Shown: positions 49,829 to 59,288 of the stretch, one piece after another
Numbering within the stretch: the first letter of the stretch is position 1
Layout: each line of letters starts with the position of its first letter
Position numbers and translations under genes: made by a program
Assembly: GCF_039542305.1 (NCBI RefSeq)
Contig: NZ_BAABHW010000007.1
Coordinates: 62,001-126,000 of the forward strand
Direction: 5' to 3'
Source of the DNA: Roseibacterium beibuensis
Lineage (GTDB): Bacteria; Pseudomonadota; Alphaproteobacteria; Rhodobacterales; Rhodobacteraceae
DNA: 64,000 nucleotides
Notes under the pieces: generated by a model
What the model saw: the letters and a program-made list of their open reading frames with translations, nothing else
Database searches by the model: none
Told to the model about the DNA's origin: nothing

Positions 49829-50581
49829 TCAATCCCCGACGCGGGTGTACGTGCCTTCCCCGGCGAGGATGCCCCGGAACCCGCCCGGCTCATCGAGGCT
49901 GAAGACGATGATCGGCGTCGAGTTTTCGCGCGCCAGCGCGATGGCCGAGGCGTCCATCACGCCGAGATGCTGGGCCAGCACCTCGTCATAGCTGATTTCC
50001 TCGTAGCGCTTGGCGTCTTCGTGCTTCTTGGGGTCCTTGTCATAGACCCCGTCCACCTTGGTGCCCTTGAAGATCGCTTCGCATTTCATCTCGTTGGCGC
50101 GCAGCGTGGCGGCGGTGTCTGTCGTGAAATACGGGTTGCCGGTTCCGGCGGCAAAGATCACCACGCGCTTTTTCTCGAGGTGGCGCACGGCGCGGCGGCG
50201 GATATAGGGCTCGCAAACCTGGTCCATCGGGATGGCGCTGATGACCCGGGTGAAGACCCCCATCGATTCCAGCGCCGACTGCATGGCCAGCGCATTCATC
50301 ACCGTCGCCAGCATCCCCATGTAGTCGGCCGTCGTGCGCTCCATCCCCTGCGCGCTGCCTTGCAGGCCGCGGAAAATGTTGCCGCCGCCGATCACCATGC
50401 AGATTTCGACGCCGAGGTCGTGCACCGACTTCACCTCGCGCGCGATGCGCTCGACCGTTGGCGGGTGCAGGCCGAACCCCTGATCCCCCATCAGCGCCTC
50501 ACCCGAGATCTTCAGCATCACGCGGTCGTAGAGAGGATCAACTGAAACTTGGACAGGCGAGGCGGGCGTTGTGTCGGACAT
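49829..50581 (-). CDS. pyrH: uridylate kinase
   Basis: PyrH makes UDP from UMP in pyrimidine synthesis and is a hexamer. The 250 aa amino-acid-kinase-fold protein has RVMLKISGEALMGDQGFG, VCMVIGGGNIFRGL-like ICMVIGGGNIFRGLQGSAQG, ERTTADYMGMLATVMNALAM and FAAGTGNPYFTTDTAATLRA. The ATG at 50581 follows AAAGGA by 10 nt. It is the first gene of the minus-strand cluster and is divergent from miaA. rpsB and tsf, often upstream of pyrH, are not here. Confidence 0.96.
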   Translation of the reverse strand: MSDTTPASPVQVSVDPLYDRVMLKISGEALMGDQGFGLHPPTVERIAREVKSVHDLGVEICMVIGGGNIFRGLQGSAQGMERTTADYMGMLATVMNALAMQSALESMGVFTRVISAIPMDQVCEPYIRRRAVRHLEKKRVVIFAAGTGNPYFTTDTAATLRANEMKCEAIFKGTKVDGVYDKDPKKHEDAKRYEEISYDEVLAQHLGVMDASAIALARENSTPIIVFSLDEPGGFRGILAGEGTYTRVGD

Positions 50582-50722
50582 GGTGGCAGCATCCTTTGGC
50601 GGCCTTTCGGCGATGGTCAGGCCGGCGGTGATTGAGTTCGGCGCAACATGGTCTAAAACCGGGCGCGGTTCAACGCCCTGCGGCGCGCCGTGCGGGCCAG
50701 ATGAAAAAACGGCCACACCACC

Positions 50723-51595
50723 TTGACCACGCTTGACAGCACCCCCTCCGACCAGCCGGTCCTGATCGCCGGGCCGACGGCCTCGGGCAAATCGGCCCTG
50801 GCCCACCGGATCGTCTCCGAGGGCGGCGGGGTGATCGTGAATGCCGATGCGTTGCAGGTCTATGACGGCTGGCGGGTGTTGACCGCGCGCCCGTCGGTCG
50901 AGGAGGAAGCCGCCCTGCCCCACGCGCTTTACGGTCACGTGCCGTTCGAGGCGGAGTATTCCGTGGGGGCGTGGCTGCGCGATCTCAAACCGATCCTCGA
51001 CGGCCCGCAGCGGCCCGTCATCGTGGGGGGGACCGGCCTCTATTTCCGGGCCTTGACCGAGGGGCTGGCCGAGATTCCCCCGGTTCCGCAGGCGGTCCGC
51101 GCCGAGGCCGATGCGATGGATGCGCAGTCCCTCCTGTCGGAGCTGGATCGCGTGGACCCGGTGCTGGCGGGGCGCATCGACCGGGCCAACCGCGCGCGGG
51201 TGCAGCGCGGCTGGGAGGTGTGGCGCGCGACCGGCAAGCCCTTGAGCGCGTGGCAGGACGAAACCGACCCGCCGCTTCTTCCGCGCGCGCAGGCCCGGGC
51301 CTTGCTGCTCGACGCCGACCGCGACTGGCTGGCCGACCGGATTGCGCACCGCTTCGACCAGATGCTGGCGCAGGGTGCCCTTGAGGAGGCCCGCGCCAAT
51401 CTCGATCGCTGGGACAGGGCGGGCGGCGCGCGCAAAGCCATCGGCGCGCCCGAGTTGATCGCGCATTTGCAGGGGCGGATGACACTGGACGAGGCGCGCG
51501 AGGCCGCCATCATCGCCAGCCGCCAATATGCCAAGCGCCAGCGCACGTGGTTCCGGGCCCGGATGGGCGATTGGGAAAAGATCCGCCTGCCATGA
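50723..51595 (+). CDS. miaA: tRNA dimethylallyltransferase
   Basis: MiaA adds a dimethylallyl group to A37 of tRNAs reading UNN codons. The 290 aa product has the P-loop PVLIAGPTASGKSALAHRI, VNADALQVYDGWRVLTARPS (here with AL in place of the common SMQ), ALYGHVPFEAEYSVGAWL and VIVGGTGLYFRALTEGL. ASRQYAKRQRTWFRAR is the C-terminal signature. The start is TTG at 50723 without a good ribosome binding site, so initiation is uncertain. It is divergent from pyrH, with 141 bp between starts. Confidence 0.94.
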   Translation: MTTLDSTPSDQPVLIAGPTASGKSALAHRIVSEGGGVIVNADALQVYDGWRVLTARPSVEEEAALPHALYGHVPFEAEYSVGAWLRDLKPILDGPQRPVIVGGTGLYFRALTEGLAEIPPVPQAVRAEADAMDAQSLLSELDRVDPVLAGRIDRANRARVQRGWEVWRATGKPLSAWQDETDPPLLPRAQARALLLDADRDWLADRIAHRFDQMLAQGALEEARANLDRWDRAGGARKAIGAPELIAHLQGRMTLDEAREAAIIASRQYAKRQRTWFRARMGDWEKIRLP

Positions 51596-51648
51596 CAAGG
51601 GCTTGCTTCCCGGCTTGCCATCGCCGCGCAGAAGCGTAGCGTTAGCGC

Positions 51649-52455
51649 ATGTTCGAACATTCCCGCCGCCCTCTCGTCCATTCCGTCCTGTCGCTGGGAA
51701 AGCTGCGGATGCAGGGCGCGTGGAAGCTGGAGCTGCTGCATTCCAGCCCGCGTCACCGGCTTTACTGGATCACGCGCGGGCAAGGCCGGATCACCGTGAA
51801 CGGGATCACGCGCGGCTATGGTCCGAATACGGCGGTGTTCGTGCCCGCGCGCTGCCAGCTGGCGTTGGAACTCCCCTCACAGACGCAGGGGCTGGAGCTG
51901 TGCCTGCCACCCGATGAAAGCCTTGGCGTGCCGAACGATCCGCTGCACTTGCGCGTCTCGAACATCGAGGCGCAGGGCAACCTCACCAGCCATCTCGAAA
52001 AGATCGAACGCGAGCTTGCGGCGCAGGCCCCGGCCATGGACCGTGCCCTGACGGCCTATTCGCTGCTGGTGTCGGTCTGGATCGCGCGTGAATTGACCCG
52101 GCAGGAAGGCAGCGTCCTGCGCGAGAAAAGCCACCGCCTGGTGGAACTCTTCGCCGAACGGATGGAGGCGCAGTTTCGCACCGGCAAGGGCGTTGCGGAT
52201 TACGCGGCGCAATTGCAGGTGACCCCCACGCATCTGTCGCGCGTCTGTCGCGAAGCATCGGGGCGCCCGGCCCATGCGCTTCTGGTCGAACGGATCATGT
52301 CCGAGGCCCGGCGCCTGCTGATCGACACCGACATGCCCGCCCGCGAAATCGCCGAGCATCTGGGCTTTTCCTCGGCGGCCTATTTCACGCGGGCGTTTTC
52401 GCAGGCCACCGGGCAAACGCCGTCCGAGTTTCGCACCCCGGCCCGCCGCGCGTAA
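51649..52455 (+). CDS. AraC family transcriptional regulator
   Basis: A 268 aa regulator. The N-terminal cupin-like sensor part has LYWITRGQGRITVNGITRGY and NTAVFVPARCQLALEL. The C-terminal AraC domain (about 175-265) has two helix-turn-helices, GVADYAAQLQVTPTHLSRVC and MPAREIAEHLGFSSAAYFTR, then AFSQATGQTPSEFR. It lies 265 bp upstream of the ABC importer binding-protein gene on the same strand, with spaced direct repeats between them, so it probably controls that importer. The ligand is unknown. It follows miaA by 53 bp. Confidence 0.91.
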   Translation: MFEHSRRPLVHSVLSLGKLRMQGAWKLELLHSSPRHRLYWITRGQGRITVNGITRGYGPNTAVFVPARCQLALELPSQTQGLELCLPPDESLGVPNDPLHLRVSNIEAQGNLTSHLEKIERELAAQAPAMDRALTAYSLLVSVWIARELTRQEGSVLREKSHRLVELFAERMEAQFRTGKGVADYAAQLQVTPTHLSRVCREASGRPAHALLVERIMSEARRLLIDTDMPAREIAEHLGFSSAAYFTRAFSQATGQTPSEFRTPARRA

Positions 52456-52505
52456 GCCGCGCATCGACCGTTTCCGACCAGAGAATTGAGTTGCTTCGGT
52501 GGTCA

Positions 52506-52576
52506 ATGTCGTTTTTCTTCGATATTGATGTCGCAATTGGACAATTTCAGGTCGCGACTTACCGTTGACGCAACGG
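52506..52576 (+). promoter_or_regulatory. direct repeats and an inverted repeat upstream of the peptide ABC importer
   Basis: ATGTCG (52506-52511), ATGTCG (52528-52533) and AGGTCG (52549-52554) are spaced 22 and 21 bp apart, the two-helical-turn spacing typical of AraC-family half-sites. CCGTTG-ACG-CAACGG (52562-52576) is a perfect 6-3-6 inverted repeat just downstream. The region is the intergenic space between an AraC gene and the binding-protein gene. Sites are seen; binding is inferred. Confidence 0.45.
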
Positions 52577-52720
52577 TCAGTCCACGCACCAATGGAGCAG
52601 AGGATCGGAGGTTCTGCCTGACAGTCGGGATGCAGCACGAACAGCGCCGCGGACCACAGCCACAACACCCGAGCCACCGATAAAAAAGAACACGCAATAC
52701 GTCACAGGGAGACGACATAC

Positions 52721-54364
52721 ATGACGGACACACAGCACCGCGGCCTCGCGACCCATCCGGTCGCCGAGATGTACGCCCAGGAATACAAGGACGGCAAACT
52801 CAGCCGCCGCGAATTCCTCGTGCGCTCGACCGCGCTCGGCGTCAGCGCCGCCGCGGCCTATTCGCTGATCGGCGCAACGCCGGTTGCCGCAGAGGCGCAT
52901 CGCGCGACGCCGCCGATGGGTGGTACGCTGCGCATCCAGATGGAAGTGCGCGCCCTGAAGGACCCGCGCACCTATGACTGGTCGCAGATGGGCAATGTCA
53001 GCCGCGGCCTTCTCGAATACCTGATCGAGTACAATGCCGACGGCTCGTTCGGCGGCGTCCTTCTCGACAGCTGGGAAGCCAACGAGGATGCAACCGTTTA
53101 CACGCTGCGCCTGCGCGAAGGCGTGAAGTGGAACAACGGCGACGACTTCACCGCCGAGGACGTGGCGGCGAATTTCATCGGCTGGTGCGACTCGACCGTC
53201 GAGGGCAACTCCATGGCGGCCCGGATGGGCGGTCTGGTCGATCCCGACACGGGCGTCGCCCGCGAAGGCGCGATCGAGGTTGTCGATCCGCTGACCGTGC
53301 GCATCACCTACCCCGCGCCTGACATCACCCTCGTGCCCGGCATCGCCGACTACCCGTCTGCCGTGCAGCATCGCGACCTGATCGGGACGAACCCGCTGGA
53401 TCATGGCGTGGGCACCGGCGCCTATCGCATCACCGATTACGAGGTCGGCGTTCAGGCCCGGCTCGAGAAGAACCCGGATCACGAATACTGGGGGAATGCT
53501 TATCTCGACGAGGTGATCTTCATCGACCTGGGCCAGGACCCGGCGGCCTGGTTTGCCGGTGCCGAAGCCGACGAATTCGACATGACCTATGAAACGGTTG
53601 GCGAATTCATCGATCTCTTCTCGGCCATCGGCTGGACGCAGTCGGAAGTGACGACGGCGGCCACCGTGGTCATCCGTCCGAACCAGAACTCGGAGCCCTA
53701 TGACAACCAGATGGTGCGCAAGGCGATCCAGATGGCGGTCGACCCGCAGGTCTGTCTCGACCTCGGCATCAATGGCCAGGGCACCCTCGGCGAGCATCAC
53801 CATGTCTGCCCGATCCACCCGGAATACGCGGAACTGCCGCCGCTGACCGTGGACCCGGATGCAGCCTACGCGATGCTCGAGGAATCCGGCCACGCCGACC
53901 ACGTGTTCGAGATCGTGTCGATCGACGACGATTATCGCCGCAACACGACCGACGCCGTGGCGGCACAGCTGCGCGACGCGGGCTTCAACGTGGAACGGAC
54001 CGTCATCCCCGGCTCGACCTTCTGGAACGACTGGACGACCTATCCGTTCAGCTCGACGAACTGGAACCACCGCGAACTGGGCGTGATCATCTACAACCTC
54101 GCCTATCGTTCTGGCGTGGCGTGGAACGAGTTCGGCTATGCGAACCCGGAATTCGACGCGCTTCTGGACCAGGCCAACGGCATCCTCGACGCCGAGGCCC
54201 GCAGCGAGGTGATGGCGCAGCTGGAAAGCATCCTGCAAGAGGACGCCGTCACGTTGCAGCCCTATTGGCGGTCGCTCTTCCGGCACCACAAGCCAGAGGT
54301 CATCAACGCCGACATGCATCCGAAATTCGAGATCAACGTCCACTACATGGGCATCGAAGCCTGA
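52721..54364 (+). CDS. Tat-exported substrate-binding protein of a peptide/nickel-type ABC importer
   Basis: A 547 aa periplasmic receptor (SBP family 5). A Tat signal KLSRREFLVRSTALGVSAAA has twin Arg at 29-30, after a longer than normal N-region of about 26 residues. The family 5 signature region is YTLRLREGVKWNNGDDFTAE with DVAANFIGW; later blocks include VGTGAYRITDYEVGVQARLE and NPEFDALLDQANGILDAEA. Tat export implies folding in the cytoplasm before transport. The substrate (oligopeptide, opine or other) cannot be told. A GC hairpin follows, before the permease genes. Confidence 0.9.
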   Translation: MTDTQHRGLATHPVAEMYAQEYKDGKLSRREFLVRSTALGVSAAAAYSLIGATPVAAEAHRATPPMGGTLRIQMEVRALKDPRTYDWSQMGNVSRGLLEYLIEYNADGSFGGVLLDSWEANEDATVYTLRLREGVKWNNGDDFTAEDVAANFIGWCDSTVEGNSMAARMGGLVDPDTGVAREGAIEVVDPLTVRITYPAPDITLVPGIADYPSAVQHRDLIGTNPLDHGVGTGAYRITDYEVGVQARLEKNPDHEYWGNAYLDEVIFIDLGQDPAAWFAGAEADEFDMTYETVGEFIDLFSAIGWTQSEVTTAATVVIRPNQNSEPYDNQMVRKAIQMAVDPQVCLDLGINGQGTLGEHHHVCPIHPEYAELPPLTVDPDAAYAMLEESGHADHVFEIVSIDDDYRRNTTDAVAAQLRDAGFNVERTVIPGSTFWNDWTTYPFSSTNWNHRELGVIIYNLAYRSGVAWNEFGYANPEFDALLDQANGILDAEARSEVMAQLESILQEDAVTLQPYWRSLFRHHKPEVINADMHPKFEINVHYMGIEA

Positions 54365-54380
54365 TCTCGACCTGACCATC

Positions 54381-54404
54381 GGGGCGGTCCTGCCGGGCCG
54401 CCCC
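54381..54404 (+). terminator. intercistronic hairpin between binding-protein and permease genes
   Basis: GGGGCGGTCC (54381-54390) and GGGCCGCCCC (54395-54404) form a 10 bp stem (one T-G pair) with loop TGCC, followed by TTTCCC. In ABC operons such hairpins let the binding-protein message accumulate above the permease message. Confidence 0.65.
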
Positions 54405-54520
54405 TTTCCCGCCAGTCCCGGCGGGACCCGATCCAGATCAACAGGACCCTCGCCAAGAAGAGGTCCGACCATCGGGACCGCGGCCCGGAGGCCGCGACAC
54501 CCGGACAGACAGGGATACAC

Positions 54521-55606
54521 ATGGGACTTTTCATTCTCCGCCGTTTCGGCGTGATGATCCTGACGGCGCTCTGCCTCACCTTCGTGGTGTTCTTCCTCAC
54601 GAACCTCTACCCGAACCTCGAAAAGCTTGCGAAAACGCAAGGCAACGCGCGGATGACCGATGCCGAGGTCGCCAGCTGGCTGGACCGCAACGGCTATGGC
54701 GGCCCGCTGATCGTGCGCTACGGCGAATGGCTGGGCGTGGTGCCGGGCTGGACGCGCGAAGGCCCGGACGGAGAGCTCACGGGCCGCTGCATCGACGCCG
54801 CGACCCCCGCCGAGGAGGCCCCGACCTTCTGCGGCCTTCTGCAAGGCGATCTCGGCTACTCGACCGTGTCCGATGACGAGGTGTCCAACATCATCGGCGG
54901 ACGCCTCGCCCTGACGGGAGTGCTGATGTTCTGGGCCTTCGCGGTCATGGTGCCGGCCGCGCTGATCATCGGCGTTCTGGCCGGAATGAAGGAAGGCTCG
55001 CGCCTCGACCGATCGCTCTCGACCGTCTCGATCGCCTCGACCGCGACGCCGGAATACGTGTCGGGCGTGATCTTCATCGTGCTCCTCGCTTCCTCGACCG
55101 CCGGCATCTCGCCGTGGCTGTCCGAGATGGGCTGGATCGAGGGGCGCACGCTTTTCCTCGGCTCGGCCCGCTCGGCGATGGACGACGTGACGTTCTGGAA
55201 CTTCACCCTGCCGGTGATGACCATCGCGCTTTACGGCATGGGCTATATCGCGCGGATGACGCGCGCCTCGATGGCCGAGGTGATGACGGCCCAGTACATC
55301 CGCACCGCGCGCCTGAAGGGCGTCAGCTTCCGCAACATCGTGCTGAAGCACGCGCTCAGGAACGCGCTGATCGCGCCCTTCACGGTCATCATGCTGCAAT
55401 TCCCGTGGCTGCTGACCGGGGTCGTGATCGTCGAGACCCTGTTCAACTATAATGGCTTTGGCTGGACGCTGGTGCAGGCGGCCTCGAACAACGATATCGA
55501 GCTGCTTCTGGCCTGTTCGATCGTCGCCGTCTTCGTGGTTCTGGTGACGCAGCTGATCTCGGATATCGGCTATGTCTTCCTCAACCCGCGCATCCGCATT
55601 TCGTAA
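54521..55606 (+). CDS. peptide/nickel-type ABC importer permease, DppB-like
   Basis: A 361 aa inner-membrane permease. The N-terminal RRFGVMILTALCLTFVVFFL and LYPNLEKLAKTQGNARM replace the usual DppB start. A soluble loop with two cysteines (residues ~85-110, LTGRCIDAATPAEEAPTFCG) precedes LQGDLGYSTVSDDEV. The EAA loop is MTAQYIRTARLKGVSFRNIV followed by KHALRNALIAPFTVIMLQ. The family length is about 310-340, so the cysteine loop is an insertion. The gene is 6-12 bp from the next permease gene. Confidence 0.9.
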   Translation: MGLFILRRFGVMILTALCLTFVVFFLTNLYPNLEKLAKTQGNARMTDAEVASWLDRNGYGGPLIVRYGEWLGVVPGWTREGPDGELTGRCIDAATPAEEAPTFCGLLQGDLGYSTVSDDEVSNIIGGRLALTGVLMFWAFAVMVPAALIIGVLAGMKEGSRLDRSLSTVSIASTATPEYVSGVIFIVLLASSTAGISPWLSEMGWIEGRTLFLGSARSAMDDVTFWNFTLPVMTIALYGMGYIARMTRASMAEVMTAQYIRTARLKGVSFRNIVLKHALRNALIAPFTVIMLQFPWLLTGVVIVETLFNYNGFGWTLVQAASNNDIELLLACSIVAVFVVLVTQLISDIGYVFLNPRIRIS

Positions 55607-55618
55607 GGGAGAGTGCCC

Positions 55619-57043
55619 ATGGACCCTCTGACATGGACTGGCGCGCTTGGCCCCATCCTGAACCCGCTGATGCTGGCCGCGCTGGCCGTGTTCCTGGTTG
55701 GCCTGATCGCCAACTTCGTCCTGACCCTCGCCGGGCAACAGGCCGGGGAAGTCCAGATCAACGCGGACCACACGCTGACCATCAACCGCACCCCCGTCGA
55801 CTATGCACTGATGGCGATGAAATACGCGGTGCTGCTATTTCTCGCCTGTTGCCTCGCCTACATCATCGGCGGGTTGGTGCAGTCGGACCCGATGGATCAA
55901 GGCATCCTCGGCGCGATGGGGCGGCAATTCCTGCCGGTCTGGATTGCGTTGATCGTGCTCTTTGCCCTGTCGATCACCTTCAAGCGCAAGCTGGGCCTTT
56001 ACGGCAAGCTCTTCGACAGCCTGATCGGCATGATCGGCTTCGGCCTCGTGATGTTCTGGATGTTCACCGCGATCTTCGCGGGGACGATCATCACCTTCGG
56101 CCCGATCGACGTGATCAGCCAGATGCGCAACGAGGTGCCGGGAACACCGCTGCCCAACCCGGATGACGGGGCATATCTGTATTACCTGCTGGGCGGCGAC
56201 AACCTTGGCCGCGACGTGTTCAGCCGCATGGTCATGGGCGCGCGCGAAGTGCTCAAGATCGCCCCGGCGGCGACGCTGTTCGCCTTCATGGTGGGGATCA
56301 CGCTTGGCCTGCCTGCGGGGTATTTCGGCGGCAAGCTGGACACGGTCCTGACCTTCATCGCCAACCTCGTGCTGGCCTTCCCGGTGATCCTGCTGTTCTA
56401 CCTGCTGGTGACCCCCGAGATCGTGGATGCCGGTATCCCGACCTACATGGCCGCGGTGCTGTTCCTGTTCCCGATCATCTTCTTCGTGGTGCTGTTCAAC
56501 TCGCGCTATCACATGCAGCCGACGAAAAGGTTGGCCTATATCGGCATCTCGCTGGTGATCGGGTTCTGGCTCTATTCGGGGCTGGCCTTCAACGCCGACC
56601 CGCTCGGCCTGATCTCGATGCCGGGCAACATCCTGATCGTCTTCGTCTCGGTGGTTTTCGTGAACAGCCCCACGGTGTTCCGTATCGTTCGCGGCATCGT
56701 GCTGGACATCAAGACGCGCGATTACGTGGCCGCCGGCCAGACCCGCGGCGAGGGGCCGTGGTACATCATGCTGTGGGAGATCCTGCCCAATGCCCGCGGG
56801 CCGCTGATCGTCGATTTCTGCCTGCGGATCGGCTACACGACGATCCTACTGGGAACCCTCGGGTTCTTCGGCCTCGGCGTCAGCCCGGAAAGCCCTGACT
56901 GGGGCTCGACGATCAACGAGGGCCGCCGCCTTCTGACGATCTATCCGCACCCCGCCCTTCCGCCCGCGTTTGCGCTGATGAGCCTCGTGCTCGGTCTGAA
57001 CCTGCTGGCCGACGGCCTGCGCGAAGAAAGCCTGAAGGACTGA
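55619..57043 (+). CDS. peptide/nickel-type ABC importer permease, DppC-like, unusually long
   Basis: A 474 aa permease against about 280-300 for ordinary DppC. The DppC hallmark LGGDNLGRDVFSRMVMGARE is at 191-210 and the EAA-type loop DYVAAGQTRGEGPWYIMLWE at 369-387. Before it lie three extra hydrophobic stretches (about 15-38, 62-88, 104-122) in addition to the normal first helix (136-162). Another insertion with one or two helices lies at about 275-325 (FLFPIIFFVVLFNS, SLVIGFWLYSGLAF). The ATG at 55619 follows AAGGGAGAG. The extra helices may reflect a special subfamily. Confidence 0.88.
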   Translation: MDPLTWTGALGPILNPLMLAALAVFLVGLIANFVLTLAGQQAGEVQINADHTLTINRTPVDYALMAMKYAVLLFLACCLAYIIGGLVQSDPMDQGILGAMGRQFLPVWIALIVLFALSITFKRKLGLYGKLFDSLIGMIGFGLVMFWMFTAIFAGTIITFGPIDVISQMRNEVPGTPLPNPDDGAYLYYLLGGDNLGRDVFSRMVMGAREVLKIAPAATLFAFMVGITLGLPAGYFGGKLDTVLTFIANLVLAFPVILLFYLLVTPEIVDAGIPTYMAAVLFLFPIIFFVVLFNSRYHMQPTKRLAYIGISLVIGFWLYSGLAFNADPLGLISMPGNILIVFVSVVFVNSPTVFRIVRGIVLDIKTRDYVAAGQTRGEGPWYIMLWEILPNARGPLIVDFCLRIGYTTILLGTLGFFGLGVSPESPDWGSTINEGRRLLTIYPHPALPPAFALMSLVLGLNLLADGLREESLKD

Positions 57044-57048
57044 CACCC

Positions 57049-59163
57049 ATGCTGGATCAATCCCCCGACGCCGCCGCCGTTCTGCCCGACCGCTATGACG
57101 GGCCGATCCTGGAAATCGAGAACCTCTCGATCTCGTTCTTCACGCGGCTGCGCGAAATCCCCGCCGTGATGGATTTTTCCTGCAAGGTCATGCCCGGCGA
57201 GGCCATGGGCCTTGTGGGCGAGTCCGGCTGCGGCAAGTCCACGGTCGCGCTTGGCGTGATGCAGGACCTTGGCGTGAACGGCCGCATCGTCGGCGGCTCG
57301 ATCAAGTTCAAGGGCCGCGACCTGAACGAGATGAGCCAGGAGGAGTTGCGCGCCATTCGCGGGTCCGAGATCGCCATGATCTACCAGGAACCGATGGCGT
57401 CCCTGAACCCGGCGATGCGCATCGGCAAGCAGCTGATGGAAGTGCCCATGATCCACGAGGGCAAATCCGAGGCCGAGGCCTACCAGATGGCCCTTGAGGT
57501 GGTGCAGGACGTGCGCCTGCCCGACCCCGAGCGGATGCTGCGCAGCTACCCGCACCAGCTGTCGGGCGGCCAGCAGCAGCGCATCGTCATCGCCATGGCG
57601 CTGATGTCGAAGCCGTCGCTGTTGATCCTTGACGAACCGACCACCGCGCTGGACGTGACGGTCGAGGCCGGGATCGTGGATCTTGTGAAGGGTCTGGGCG
57701 AGAAATACGGCACCTCGATGCTGTTCATCTCGCACAACCTGGGACTGGTTCTGGAAACCTGCGACCGTCTTTGCGTGATGTATTCCGGCGAGGCGGTCGA
57801 GACCGGCTCGATCGAGGATGTCTTCGACGAGATGCAGCACCCCTACACGCAGGCGCTGTTCCGCTCGATCCCCCTGCCCGGCGCCGACAAGAACGCACGC
57901 CCCTTGGTGGCGATCCCCGGGAACTTCCCCCTGCCCCACGAACGTCCGCCCGGCTGCAATTTCGGCCCGCGCTGCAACTACTTCGAAGAGGGGCGCTGCA
58001 ACGCCGGGGATATCCCGATGGCCCGGGTGCCGGGGAACGACCGGCACAGCACGCGCTGCCTGCGGTTCCAGGACATCGACTGGAGCGCGCCACCGGACAT
58101 GGGCGAAACCACCGAGAAGGCCGAGGTCGGCGATACCGTCCTCAAGGTCGAGAACCTCAAGAAATACTACGAGGTGGCCGCCAGCGCCCTGTTCAGCGGT
58201 GGCGACAAGAAGGTGGTCAAGGCCAACGAGACCATCAGCTTCGAGGCGCGCGAATCCGAGACGCTGGCCATCGTCGGCGAATCCGGCTGCGGCAAGTCCA
58301 CGTTGGCCAAGGTGCTGATGGGGCTTGAAACGGCGACAGACGGGCAGGTTCTGCTCGACAACAAGAACATCGAGGGCATCGAGATCCAGAACCGAGACAC
58401 GCGGACGATCTCCTCGGTGCAGATGGTGTTCCAGAACCCGTTCGACACACTGAACCCCTCCATGACGGTGGGCCGCCAGATCATGCGCGCGCTGGAGGTC
58501 TTCGGGATCGGCAAGAACGACGCCGAACGGCGCGAGAAGATGCTGGATCTGCTCGACCTCGTGAAACTGCCGCGCGCCTTTGCCGACCGGATGCCGCGCC
58601 AATTGTCGGGTGGCCAGAAACAGCGCGTCGGCATCGCCCGCGCCTTTGCCGGGGGCGCCCGGATCGTTGTGGCGGACGAGCCTGTCTCGGCGCTCGACGT
58701 GTCGGTGCAGGCCGCCGTGACCGACCTGTTGATGGAGATCCAGCGCCGCGAAAAGACCACGCTGCTGTTCATCAGCCATGACCTCTCGATCGTGCGTTAT
58801 CTCAGCGACCGGGTCATGGTCATGTACCTGGGCCACGTGGTCGAGATCGGGGATACGGCGCAGGTCTTCTCGCCGCCCTACCATCCCTATACCGAGGCGC
58901 TTTTGTCGGCAGTGCCCATCGCCGACACCTCGGTCAAGAAGCAGCATATCGTGCTCGAGGGCGACATCCCCTCGGCGATGAACCCGCCCTCGGGCTGCCC
59001 CTTCCAGACGCGCTGCCGCTGGAAAGCGCAAGTGCCCGGCAATCTCTGCGAGGCCGAGGTGCCGCCGATGCGGACCATGGCCGACGGGCACCAGATCAAG
59101 TGCCATCTGGCCGAGGATCTGCTGGCCAGCATGGAGCCGGTGATCACCATCACCGACGAGTGA
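57049..59163 (+). CDS. fused double ATPase of a peptide-type ABC importer (DppD-DppF fusion)
   Basis: A 704 aa protein with two complete ATP-binding cassettes. The first has Walker A GESGCGKST at 57-65, signature LSGGQQQR at 171 and Walker B LLILDEP at 191-197. The second has Walker A at 410-418, signature LSGGQKQR at 519 and IVVADEP at 539-545. Each is followed by a C-terminal oligopeptide motif with cysteines: PGCNFGPRCNYFEEGRC (301-317) and SGCPFQTRCRW. It completes the importer. It follows the long permease by 5 bp. Confidence 0.94.
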   Translation: MLDQSPDAAAVLPDRYDGPILEIENLSISFFTRLREIPAVMDFSCKVMPGEAMGLVGESGCGKSTVALGVMQDLGVNGRIVGGSIKFKGRDLNEMSQEELRAIRGSEIAMIYQEPMASLNPAMRIGKQLMEVPMIHEGKSEAEAYQMALEVVQDVRLPDPERMLRSYPHQLSGGQQQRIVIAMALMSKPSLLILDEPTTALDVTVEAGIVDLVKGLGEKYGTSMLFISHNLGLVLETCDRLCVMYSGEAVETGSIEDVFDEMQHPYTQALFRSIPLPGADKNARPLVAIPGNFPLPHERPPGCNFGPRCNYFEEGRCNAGDIPMARVPGNDRHSTRCLRFQDIDWSAPPDMGETTEKAEVGDTVLKVENLKKYYEVAASALFSGGDKKVVKANETISFEARESETLAIVGESGCGKSTLAKVLMGLETATDGQVLLDNKNIEGIEIQNRDTRTISSVQMVFQNPFDTLNPSMTVGRQIMRALEVFGIGKNDAERREKMLDLLDLVKLPRAFADRMPRQLSGGQKQRVGIARAFAGGARIVVADEPVSALDVSVQAAVTDLLMEIQRREKTTLLFISHDLSIVRYLSDRVMVMYLGHVVEIGDTAQVFSPPYHPYTEALLSAVPIADTSVKKQHIVLEGDIPSAMNPPSGCPFQTRCRWKAQVPGNLCEAEVPPMRTMADGHQIKCHLAEDLLASMEPVITITDE

Positions 59164-59288
59164 CCCGGCAAGGTTACCGGTGACCGGCGCGCATCGGGCG
59201 CGTCGGCCACTTGTCGCCCGTGGCTTCAAACATCGCTCTTTCTGAATGTGTCATCCCGCGTTAACTTGACGCCAAAGGGAGGACCATC

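Noticed and set aside
52577..55771. Minus-strand open frame of 1064 codons
   Set aside because: Antisense to the ABC receptor and permease genes. Composition (His, Arg, Val-Asp-Gly repeats) is typical of a shadow frame.
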